Shown here piece after piece: positions 34,336-42,402 of a DNA stretch of 64,000 nt. The notes below the pieces were generated by a model. That model saw nothing but the letters and a program-made list of their open reading frames with translations. It ran no database searches and was not told where the DNA came from. Positions within the stretch are counted from its first letter, which is position 1. Every line of letters starts with the position of its first letter. The translations under genes and the position numbers were made by a program. The DNA comes from Verrucomicrobiota bacterium. GTDB lineage: Bacteria > Verrucomicrobiota > Verrucomicrobiae > Limisphaerales > UBA11358. Location of the stretch: assembly GCA_014860005.1 (NCBI GenBank), contig JACZKP010000076.1, forward strand, positions 321,599-385,598. Direction: 5' to 3'.

Positions 34336-37300
34336 CTACTTGCCCTTTCCGTTTTCCTGGTCGAATAGTTCCGTCAGTTTTAAGTTAATGCTGGCAGTTG
34401 CGAACTCCGGCTCCTGCGTGAACGGGCGCTGAAGATAAACTGGCTTCTCCGCGACCCCGTCTTCCACCAAGACAATTGCGAGTATGTAAGCGTCTGGGCG
34501 ATTGAGCGCGGTCAGGATTTCGTTCTTGGTCACAGTCACTGTATCAGCGCCTTTGACCCGGCCCTTGACTTCGATGAAACGGAGTTGTCCTTCTTTGGCG
34601 TGACCCTTCGGATATCGGGATTCAACATCGTACCCGCGGTTTTCCTGACACACACTGTGTGGTTCGAAGCCTTGCTCACGTTCGAAGACGAGTACCTTTT
34701 CCATGGCAAGGCGCTCGGTTTCTCGATTGCTCGCCCCATAAGGCGGGGGCTCCTCCCGCAGTGTGGCGACCTTCGGCTCGTTCGCAAAGAGACCCGCCGG
34801 AACGATCAACGCACCGCCGATCACGTGCGGTGGACGGGCGGCGATCTTCAGTTCGAGCTCCAATTCCTCCGTGCGTTTCTTGAGACGTTCGGCTAGAGCG
34901 TCTGCACGCTGCCGGGCATTAGAGGAGTTCAGATTGGAGCGAGACTTTCCTGCGTCTTCCATGGCTTTCAGTTCTTCAGCTCGGTGATCCCAGTAATTGA
35001 TTTCCCGTGTAAGACGGTCCTTTACCTGCGCCATCGTTTTCCGCACGAATGCTTCGCGTCGCCCCTTGACCTCCTGCAGATGCTCCGGCACGGTTTTTTG
35101 GATGGCAAAACTCAACGCCTTTGACTCCAGGTTCTCTCTTAGCCAGGCTTCATCCAACAGCGGTAGGATGCATTGCTTCTGTTCCTGGCTGGCCGGGATA
35201 TAATCCAGATAGGGAGCGTAGCCGGCGATGATTCCCGCACCATCCTTGCGCTGCTCTACAAAATGGAGCCGGCGCGATATGACCCGTTCATTCCGGCCCG
35301 CCACGTTCCGCCCATCCACAATCGCTTGTTCGATATAAAGCAGGACGCGTGGTTCTTTGCCGTCGTCGTGAGGATCAATAAGAACCGACCCCTGTTTAAG
35401 CAGGCCGCGATGCTTCTCCAACACCAAGTCCACGGTGGCATCGAGCAGAGGGTGCCCCGGGGCTACGAGCGCAGCGGGGGGCTTTCCCTCAACCCGGAGT
35501 GCTTCTTTCTCGTTGAAGAAGGTGATCCTCTCGTAGGAACGCAGTACCGGTGCTTTTAATCCGGTAATACGATCCCGGTTGCGGATATCAGCAGGCACAT
35601 GCCGAATCTCGAAACGTTTCGGCTCTCGTTTGAGCATCTGACCGCCGAGATGGGAAAACGCCTCCGCGAAGAAGGAGCCGATGTAATGGGGTTGGAGCCG
35701 TCGCGCCTGGGCCCGCTCTATTGAATCACGAATTTCCTGTACGCGGCGGGCGTCCAAACGCTCTTCGGCCAGCAAGTGATCGTGAAGCAACTGCTCCAAA
35801 TGGTCCCGATCCAGTTGCCCGATCACCGCATCTAACTTTGCCTTAACTTCCCGTGTTTCCCCATAACGGACAGCTTCGATAAGCAGTTCTCGAAGAGGTC
35901 GTCCCTCAAAGACCTTGCCCAACACGTCGAACACGGCACCATTGAGTGCCTTGCTCTGTTCAGCGATTTTTTCAAGGAGCCGGTAGTAAATGTCGCCCTC
36001 GCGCGTTTCCTTAGCGACGAGGTTCCACAAGTGGCATACCTCGGACTGTCCGATGCGGTGAATGCGTCCAAACCGTTGTTCGAGACGATTCGGATTCCAC
36101 GGCAAATCGTAATTCACCATCAGGTGCGCCCGCTGAAGGTTGATGCCTTCACCGGCTGCATCGGTGGCAATGAGAATCAACACGCTTGGGTCATTGCGAA
36201 ACGCCTCCTGAATTTGTCGCCGCTTCTCGCGTGGGGTTTGGCCATGAATGCAGACCACTGCCTCGGGCTGCCCCACCAGTTTGCTCAACTGATCGTTCAG
36301 ATAATTCAACGTGTCCCGCTGCTCTGTGAAGATGACCAACTTGCGGCGGTTCCGCTGGGCGTCAAACATTTCATTGTTCTCGAGGATGCCTTCGGACAAC
36401 TCCCTCCATTTGGTGTCTTTGCCGGAGCGGCGGATCGCCAGTGCCTGGGCTTCCAATTTGCGTAAGGTCTGAATTTCCGTTTCAAGTTCGGCAATGGTCC
36501 GCGCCGCAGTCGCCTGATCAGCAATCTCCTCTTGTGCGGCTTCTGACTCATCCGCTGGAGTTTCTTCCAGATCCTCGAGTTCTTCCGGCGTCATCTCCTG
36601 AACCGGGGACTTAATGGCTTCGTCCCCTTTAGTTCCTCGACGCAGCAGCCTCTCCTCGCGCAATCGCGCCTCCAAGCGTTCCTTTCTGCGGCGCAAGGAC
36701 TGATAAATCGCCTCGGGTGAGGAGGCAAGGCGTCGTTGCAGAATTGTCAACGCGAAGCCGACGGTTCCCCGGCGGCCTTCGTTCCCAAGTTGATCCGCTC
36801 GGTCAAATTCGTTTCGCACGTAATCCGTCACGTCCTTGTAAAGCGCCGCTTCTTCGGCTGATAGGGGATACGGCACGGTATAGGCAATGCGCTCGGGAAA
36901 AAGCGGCTTGCCTTCCATCGTAAGCAACCCCTCCTTCACCATGCGACGCATCACGTCCGAGGTGTCGGCAAGATGGACCCCGTCGCGCAATCGTCCTTCG
37001 AAGCGATCGCCGTCAATGAGCGACAGGAACAGTTGAAAATCCTGTTCTTTGCCGTTGTGCGGGGTTGCGGTGAGCAACAGGAATTGCCGTGTGTGCTCGC
37101 TAAGCAACTGACCGAGGCGAAACCGCTTCGTGTATTTGACTTCATTACCAAAGTAGGTAGCCGACATTTTGTGCGCTTCATCGACGACCACGAGGTCCCA
37201 ATCCACCACCTTTAGTTTTTCCTGAATTTCTTCGTTGCGACTGAGTTTATCGAGGCGGGCAAGACAAAGGCTGTGCTCCTGGAACCAGTTTCCCGTTCGT

Positions 37301-37869
37301 GCAGCCTCCAACGCCTCGTTGGTCATAATCTCGAACTGCAGGCTGAATTTTTCGTCGAGTTCATCCTGCCACTGCTCCACGAGATTGCCGGGTGCAACAA
37401 TGAGGCATTTCGATATGTCACCGCGGATAATGAGTTCCTTTATAAGCAGGCCCGCCATGATGGTCTTGCCGGCACCGGGATCGTCAGCCAAGAGGAACCG
37501 CAAAGGCTGCTGTCTCAACATCCGGTCATAAACCGCCGTGATCTGGTGAGGGAGCGGCCGCACTAGCGACGTGGTCACCGCGATGAGCGGATCGAATAAA
37601 AAAGCGAGGCGGAGCCGTTGGGCTTCGGAGGCCAGCCGGAACAAATAGCCGTCGCCATCAAAGCTGAAGGGCCTGGCTTGCTGGACAAGCTCGATGTTCG
37701 GTTCTTCGTCCTTAAACAGCACCCGATCAGCAACACGCCCTTGTGCATCCACGTACGTCACGCTGGCGGCCAGCTCACCGTGAGGTTGGGTGTGTCTGAT
37801 CGTGACGCTCTCGTTGGGAACGATGCCCTTGACGATACTGCCTACGACCAAATCAGATAATCTTGCCAT
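34336..37869 (-). CDS. SNF2-type helicase with C-terminal DUF3883 domain
   Basis: The ATG at 37869 gives 1,177 residues; an earlier frame start at 37905 runs into the promoter region. SF2 motifs: Walker A LLADDPGAGKTIMAG at about 127-141, DEAH at 230-233 in LVVVDEAHKM, TATPHNGK near 275, and a C-terminal helicase half with DAAGEGINLQ and QRFGRIHRIGQ. Coiled coil and acidic inserts lie near 390-470. The C-terminus has EKVLVFEREQG and GYDVESR with FIEVKGR, the DUF3883 domain, which is a Mrr/Holliday-like restriction fold (Asp, then Glu-x-Lys). It could translocate on and nick foreign DNA. It heads the minus-strand operon, divergent from a LysR-type gene. Similar helicases accompany PglY/DUF1156-type systems, in line with the Swt1-HEPN remnant at the far end. 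Confidence 0.88.
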   Translation of the reverse strand: MARLSDLVVGSIVKGIVPNESVTIRHTQPHGELAASVTYVDAQGRVADRVLFKDEEPNIELVQQARPFSFDGDGYLFRLASEAQRLRLAFLFDPLIAVTTSLVRPLPHQITAVYDRMLRQQPLRFLLADDPGAGKTIMAGLLIKELIIRGDISKCLIVAPGNLVEQWQDELDEKFSLQFEIMTNEALEAARTGNWFQEHSLCLARLDKLSRNEEIQEKLKVVDWDLVVVDEAHKMSATYFGNEVKYTKRFRLGQLLSEHTRQFLLLTATPHNGKEQDFQLFLSLIDGDRFEGRLRDGVHLADTSDVMRRMVKEGLLTMEGKPLFPERIAYTVPYPLSAEEAALYKDVTDYVRNEFDRADQLGNEGRRGTVGFALTILQRRLASSPEAIYQSLRRRKERLEARLREERLLRRGTKGDEAIKSPVQEMTPEELEDLEETPADESEAAQEEIADQATAARTIAELETEIQTLRKLEAQALAIRRSGKDTKWRELSEGILENNEMFDAQRNRRKLVIFTEQRDTLNYLNDQLSKLVGQPEAVVCIHGQTPREKRRQIQEAFRNDPSVLILIATDAAGEGINLQRAHLMVNYDLPWNPNRLEQRFGRIHRIGQSEVCHLWNLVAKETREGDIYYRLLEKIAEQSKALNGAVFDVLGKVFEGRPLRELLIEAVRYGETREVKAKLDAVIGQLDRDHLEQLLHDHLLAEERLDARRVQEIRDSIERAQARRLQPHYIGSFFAEAFSHLGGQMLKREPKRFEIRHVPADIRNRDRITGLKAPVLRSYERITFFNEKEALRVEGKPPAALVAPGHPLLDATVDLVLEKHRGLLKQGSVLIDPHDDGKEPRVLLYIEQAIVDGRNVAGRNERVISRRLHFVEQRKDGAGIIAGYAPYLDYIPASQEQKQCILPLLDEAWLRENLESKALSFAIQKTVPEHLQEVKGRREAFVRKTMAQVKDRLTREINYWDHRAEELKAMEDAGKSRSNLNSSNARQRADALAERLKKRTEELELELKIAARPPHVIGGALIVPAGLFANEPKVATLREEPPPYGASNRETERLAMEKVLVFEREQGFEPHSVCQENRGYDVESRYPKGHAKEGQLRFIEVKGRVKGADTVTVTKNEILTALNRPDAYILAIVLVEDGVAEKPVYLQRPFTQEPEFATASINLKLTELFDQENGKGK

Positions 37870-37897
37870 GCCTGCCAATGCTATCTTACTAAAAGGT

Positions 37898-37943
37898 TTG
37901 CGCAATGGTTAGATTTGGCATATACATGACTCGATAGTCATGT
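37898..37943 (+). promoter_or_regulatory. Promoter of the LysR-type gene with overlapping palindromic operator
   Basis: TTGCGC (37898-37903) and TATACA (37921-37926) are spaced 17 bp apart and read towards the LysR gene. A perfect inverted repeat ACATGACT/AGTCATGT (37924-37931 and 37936-37943, 4-bp centre) overlaps the -10 box. Its size and place suit a dimeric LysR-type regulator that represses itself. The same 80-bp gap must hold the promoter of the leftward helicase-to-Wadjet operon, so one site could control both. Promoter boxes are by eye. Confidence 0.6.
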
Positions 37944-37949
37944 GATGAA

Positions 37950-38831
37950 ATGATTGAACTCCAAAAAGGCTTATCTCTGGATCGGCTAAAGACCTTCTGT
38001 TTGGTTGTACGAGCAGGTTCAATTGCTGCAGCTGCTGTGAACGATCCCAACCAGCAGAGTCAATTCAGCCGTCAGATTAAGGACTTGGAGGAGGTGATTG
38101 GTAAACAACTTGTTAGAAAGGAAGGTAAAGAGGTCAAGCCCACCGCCGCTGGATTGGAACTAGCCGCGCTTGCCGGAGGTTTTTTTGCCGGACTGGACGA
38201 GTTGGGGGCGGAATCGAGCAACAGAGCAATAGTACTCGCCGGAGGTGAAAGTATCATGCGCTGGGTCGTACTCCCAGAAATAAGCAGGCTTACCAATCCC
38301 ATGTTCAAATGGAGACTTCGGTCCGTTCGCACTCAGCACACTCTGGATGCGCTGATGAATGGCACAGTAGACCTCGGCGTTATCCGAGAGGACGCTGTGA
38401 CGGAAGACTTTGTCAGCAAGCCCGTGGGGAAGATCGATTACACCTGGGTTTTCCCACGCAAACTGCTGCCTGGCCGCACAGCATCGGGGATCTACGATGC
38501 GAAGCGCTTGCCTTTTGCCTTGCTCGCTGGAGACGGCAAGCTCGCCCGCCAGATCATTGAAGCTGCAGCCGAGAACGAACTGCGGCTGGATATCCGAATG
38601 GAGCTTGAGAGTTTTTCACTGCTTCTTGAAGCCGTGAAAACAAGGAATCTCGGTGCCGTGGTTCCCCAAAAGGCGGTCGGGGAACTGCCCCAAGATGAAT
38701 ATGCCGTTATCGAAGACGATCAACTCGCGATACCCCCGCGTCCGCTCGTTCTTGTCGCTCACGCGAAAACGTACGAGTTCCGACCGCGGCTGCGCAAAGC
38801 CTTCGAAGAGTGCGCTCGCATCCTGACATGA
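37950..38831 (+). CDS. LysR-type transcriptional regulator
   Basis: The product has 293 residues. The N-terminal winged helix-turn-helix is clear: LDRLKTFCLVVRAGSIAAAA (split: RLKTFCLVVRAGS, then QSQFSRQIKDLEEVIG and LVRKEGKEVKPTAAG). The effector domain (about 90-290) has the periplasmic-binding-protein pattern with DLGVIRED and a typical C-terminal strand (RPLVLVAHA). It is divergent from the 20-kb defence operon, and an 8-bp inverted repeat lies over its own -10 box. I infer that it controls that operon; the co-inducer is unknown. Regulators of other defence islands are mostly WYL- or BrxR-type, so a LysR-type is uncommon in this place. Confidence 0.88.
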   Translation: MIELQKGLSLDRLKTFCLVVRAGSIAAAAVNDPNQQSQFSRQIKDLEEVIGKQLVRKEGKEVKPTAAGLELAALAGGFFAGLDELGAESSNRAIVLAGGESIMRWVVLPEISRLTNPMFKWRLRSVRTQHTLDALMNGTVDLGVIREDAVTEDFVSKPVGKIDYTWVFPRKLLPGRTASGIYDAKRLPFALLAGDGKLARQIIEAAAENELRLDIRMELESFSLLLEAVKTRNLGAVVPQKAVGELPQDEYAVIEDDQLAIPPRPLVLVAHAKTYEFRPRLRKAFEECARILT

Positions 38832-38839
38832 GAAGCGCA

Positions 38840-38866
38840 ACCTCGCTTTAGCGAAGCTGACGAGGT
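38840..38866 (+). terminator. Hairpin after the LysR-type gene
   Basis: The outer stem ACCTCG/CGAGGT and inner CTT/AAG enclose a short loop. No T-run follows, so the terminator role is tentative. Confidence 0.3.
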
Positions 38867-38941
38867 GGGCCCGAACCGGAGCGGACAATGATCCCATCTG
38901 AACGTAGCAAACACATATCCCTGCTATAGGGCAACCGGCTG

Positions 38942-38995
38942 TTCAGTTGAACTTGGAAGTTCCCAAGGAGGAGCGTGGCCGGAAGCGATAAATGC
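38942..38995 (+). repeat. Island-flanking direct repeat, right copy (att-like)
   Basis: Matches 16654-16707 at about 46 of 54 positions. In the frame of the 71-aa gene it would encode VQLNLEVPKEERGRKR and a TAA stop. There is a TAG stop 13 codons before the repeat, so only the 3' end of a homologous gene is present. This is the pattern left when an element integrates into the end of a gene and carries its own version of that end. Confidence 0.75.
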
Positions 38996-39150
38996 CCCTT
39001 CAAGTGCTGGGCGGGTTCAAGATGCACGGAAACTTCTTGCCTCTGCGCCCGGGGATGTTAGTTCGCGATTGCAAGAATTGATTAGTTCTCTTTCCCAACC
39101 AAGGCGGACTAAGCTCGCCAAATCACTACCATTCTTTTTATCTTCCCTCT

Positions 39151-42100
39151 GTGCCTGAAATCGCAAATCCGAGGCCTGGAATGATTGTGGCCGTGCGAAA
39201 GCGCCGAGGGGTTGTCACCTCGGTGCTCGAATTTCCTTCGTCTTCGGGAGAAACCCTTCGGGTAGCCCAGGTTGAATACGCTGACGGCAATCAACCCTTC
39301 GAGGAACAAGTCGTTTGGGAACGGGAGTGCCACACGCAAGTCTTCGAGCCTCGCAGTCTGCCGAATGTTTCCGGCAGTGCCCCGGTTCCCGAAGAATCGT
39401 TTGATTGCGTTCATCGCGCCGCTCGCTGGCTTGCGTTGTCACCCTTCGTTGGCAATACGGACGAAACAGCCTCACCTGCGATTGTCACGGCACCACTTTT
39501 CGGAGCGATTCAGGCCGAGGATTTTCAACTCGTTCCGCTCGTGCGCGCCTTGCAGATGCCGCGCGTCTCGTTGCTATTGGCCGATGATGTCGGCTTGGGC
39601 AAGAGCATCGAAGCGGGACTGGTCTTGAGCGAACTGATTCGCCGCCGTCGTATTCGCAAGGTGCTTGTTCTGTGCCCGGCGGCGCTACGCTACCAGTGGC
39701 AGCAGGAATTGCGCACGAAGTTCGGCCTACACTTCGACATCGTTGACCGCCCCGAGACTCACGCCTTGCGCAAGCAGCTTGGCATGGATGCAAACCCTTG
39801 GCGTACGTTTCAGCGCGCCATCACGTCGCTCCATTACCTCAAACAGCCGGATGTCCTCGAACAGTTCATCGCTCTTTGCCGGCGGCAGATGGAAAACACC
39901 GCGAGTCTGCCTTGGGACTTGGTCATCCTCGACGAAGCGCACAATTGCATGCCTTCCGCCGTGGGTGAAGACAGTGATCTGGCTCGGATGGTCGCCCAGA
40001 TTTCACCTTACTTTGAACACCGTCTGTTCCTCACTGCCACGCCTCACAACGGCTACACGCACTCTTTTTCCGGGCTGCTTGAACAACTCGATCCCGTCCG
40101 TTTCACGCGCACTGATGAATTCAGCAAGGCCGAACAAACCCGGCTCGCCCAGGTCGTCATTCGTCGCCTAAAGAGCGAAGTGAACGAAACGGACCGCGCG
40201 TTGGGTCGTCCCGAACGCTTCGCCAAACGCATCATCGAACCGGCACCGTTGCAGTTCAGCCACAATGAGCTGGCACTCCTCGAACGCTTCGCCGAATTCC
40301 GTCGTGCTCTGCGGGCCTTGTTTCTCGGCAGGAGCAAAGGCGAACAACGCTCCGGCTCGTTTGCAATGGAGATTCTGAACAAGCGATTGTTATCCTGTCC
40401 GTTCGCTTTTGCCGACTCCTGGCAGCGATTTAGGGAAGGTCTGGCCACCGAGAAGGCCGCGTCAGAGGCCGAACTGATCGGTGCTCGCCGAGAAGTCGAA
40501 GCAGATGTGGATGACGACGGTGAAAGAGAAGGCCGTCAACGACACGCCTCGCGCATTGCTGGCGCATGGCTACAAGAACGGCGTTTACAACTTGATCCAT
40601 TTATCAAAGCCGTTGATGAGGCGCTGTTCGCTCTTGGCTTGGGCAACTTCTCAATTGAGAAGTCAGTTCCGACCGACGATGCGCGTTTCGACCAATTGCT
40701 CGCACTTATCGAATCCCGGCTGCGCTCTGGCAAAGCCTGGCGCGATGACGAACGCGTCATCGTTTTCACCGAATACAAGACCACACTCGATTATTTACAT
40801 AGTCGGCTGTTGGATCGCTTTCCCGATGAACCGCCGGAACGCTTTCGGTTGCTTTATGGCGGGATGCCCGACTCGACGCGCAAGCGTGAGGAAATCAAGC
40901 AAGCGTTCAATGACCCTGCTGATCCCGTTCGCATCCTGTTGGCAACGGATGCTGCGTCCGAAGGACAAAATCTTCAAGAGACCGCTCGTCTGTTGCTGCA
41001 TTGGGATGTGCCGTGGAATCCCTCGCGACTCGACCAACGCAATGGCCGTCTCGACCGTCACGGTCAGGCGCGCGACGTTATCATTTTTCATTTCACCAGT
41101 GAGGCCGACGCTGACCTCAAGTTTCTTGGGCGCGTCCTCGAAAAAGTCGAACAGATCCGCACCGACCTTGGTTCAGTCTCGGAGCTTTTTGATGCCGCCT
41201 TTGCTCAACGCTTTCATCAGCTTCGCGACGCCGAACTTGTGGACAGTCAGCTTGACCTCGACATCAAACACCGGCGCAGTCGTAGCCGGGAAACCCTCCC
41301 TCATTGCGAAGTCAAAGCACCGGAAACCCAGGCCGCCATCGAGTGGTTGAAAAAGGAACTCGGTTTTTCACCGGCCAGCCTGCGCTCCATTCTTGAAACC
41401 GCATTTGGTATGGCTTCCGGCGGTGCTCGCCTCACTGGACCGGATGCCAAGGGGCGATTGCGGCTGCCCGGTCAGATTCCACCCGACTGGCGTTCCATCG
41501 TTGATGATGAACTTCGGCTTCCATCGCGTGGTGGGGTTGACGGTGCGTTGCCCGCCCTCGTCTTTGACCCTCAGCAATTCGTGGAAGTCCGCAATGGCCG
41601 CCCTGTTTTCCGTCCATCGAAGGACACGGCCCTTTTACATCTGGGTCATCCGATGATTCACCGGGCGTTGCTTCGACTTTCTCGTGCGCGCTATCCTGGC
41701 ACTGCGGAATCCGAGGCTTGCTCCCGCTGGACGGTGCGCCGAGGCGAAGTTCCCACCGGTGCGGATGCCCTCATTGTTATCACCGTCGAGGAACTCGCGA
41801 ACAACGAACTCCGCGAGGCGTTTCATCACTGGTGTCGCGGACTTCGATTCGCGGTTCGCAAGCAACGTCTCGAAGGCCCGCTGCCTCACGTTCCACTTGG
41901 TGACGACGCTCAGCACGCTCCCGAATCTTCTTCCGACGCCATTCGCTCCGCCCGCGACCTGTGGGCTGACGTTCTGCCGGATGTTGAAGACGCCCTGACG
42001 AAACACGCCGAGCGCCTCACGACGCAAATCAAGAAGCAGCTTGCGACCAAGCTCACCGAAGAAACCCGCGAGCAGAAACAGCTTTTTGCTACTCGTCAGC

Positions 42101-42402
42101 GCGAAGTGGAGCGTGAACTCAAGCGGGAGGAACGCGACATCGCAAAGCGATTCCAGGAATTCGCCGAGAACCATCAACAGCTTCAGCTTTTCGGTGGCGA
42201 AGCTGCGGTTGAAGCCACAAAGGAAGAACTGCGCCAAGAAATGGAACGCCATCGCAGTCATCATGAGGCGATGAAGGAGTTCCTCCAACGCGAGGAGCAT
42301 CGTATTCTCGAAAAGATTCTTCCCAATCGGTTCGCCCTACGCGGCGAAGTTTTGGTTCTGCCCGTCACCGTCGAAATTCGCTTGCCGGAGGTGAAGCGAT
42401 GA
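39151..42402 (+). CDS. drmD: DrmD-like SNF2 helicase of a DISARM-related locus
   Basis: The GTG at 39151 gives 1,083 residues and keeps the family N-terminus (PGMIVAVRKRRGVVTSV); the ATG at 39181 would remove part of it. Motifs: EDFQLVPLVRAL (about 123-134), Walker A LLADDVGLGKSIEAG (142-156), DEAH 261-264, TATPHNGYTHSF near 300, and in the second half ATDAASEGQNLQ and QRNGRLDRHGQ. The C-terminal 200 residues are coiled coil (LKREERDIAKRFQEFAENHQ). This layout is that of DrmD, the SNF2-like helicase of class 1 DISARM, which restricts phage together with a methylase. Its stop overlaps the methylase start (ATGA), matching the drmD-drmMI order. Confidence 0.82.
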   Translation: MPEIANPRPGMIVAVRKRRGVVTSVLEFPSSSGETLRVAQVEYADGNQPFEEQVVWERECHTQVFEPRSLPNVSGSAPVPEESFDCVHRAARWLALSPFVGNTDETASPAIVTAPLFGAIQAEDFQLVPLVRALQMPRVSLLLADDVGLGKSIEAGLVLSELIRRRRIRKVLVLCPAALRYQWQQELRTKFGLHFDIVDRPETHALRKQLGMDANPWRTFQRAITSLHYLKQPDVLEQFIALCRRQMENTASLPWDLVILDEAHNCMPSAVGEDSDLARMVAQISPYFEHRLFLTATPHNGYTHSFSGLLEQLDPVRFTRTDEFSKAEQTRLAQVVIRRLKSEVNETDRALGRPERFAKRIIEPAPLQFSHNELALLERFAEFRRALRALFLGRSKGEQRSGSFAMEILNKRLLSCPFAFADSWQRFREGLATEKAASEAELIGARREVEADVDDDGEREGRQRHASRIAGAWLQERRLQLDPFIKAVDEALFALGLGNFSIEKSVPTDDARFDQLLALIESRLRSGKAWRDDERVIVFTEYKTTLDYLHSRLLDRFPDEPPERFRLLYGGMPDSTRKREEIKQAFNDPADPVRILLATDAASEGQNLQETARLLLHWDVPWNPSRLDQRNGRLDRHGQARDVIIFHFTSEADADLKFLGRVLEKVEQIRTDLGSVSELFDAAFAQRFHQLRDAELVDSQLDLDIKHRRSRSRETLPHCEVKAPETQAAIEWLKKELGFSPASLRSILETAFGMASGGARLTGPDAKGRLRLPGQIPPDWRSIVDDELRLPSRGGVDGALPALVFDPQQFVEVRNGRPVFRPSKDTALLHLGHPMIHRALLRLSRARYPGTAESEACSRWTVRRGEVPTGADALIVITVEELANNELREAFHHWCRGLRFAVRKQRLEGPLPHVPLGDDAQHAPESSSDAIRSARDLWADVLPDVEDALTKHAERLTTQIKKQLATKLTEETREQKQLFATRQREVERELKREERDIAKRFQEFAENHQQLQLFGGEAAVEATKEELRQEMERHRSHHEAMKEFLQREEHRILEKILPNRFALRGEVLVLPVTVEIRLPEVKR

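Larger units (their letters stand above)
38832..39150. other. Gap at the right end of the island
   Basis: No gene is supported. It holds an imperfect hairpin just after the LysR stop (ACCTCG at 38840-38845 with CGAGGT at 38861-38866), the right copy of the island repeat (38942-38995), and 155 bp leading to the DrmD-like gene. Confidence 0.5.

Noticed and set aside
41635..42300. Minus-strand open frame opposite the DrmD C-terminus
   Set aside because: Antisense of a coiled-coil region; Leu/Phe-rich without family signal.
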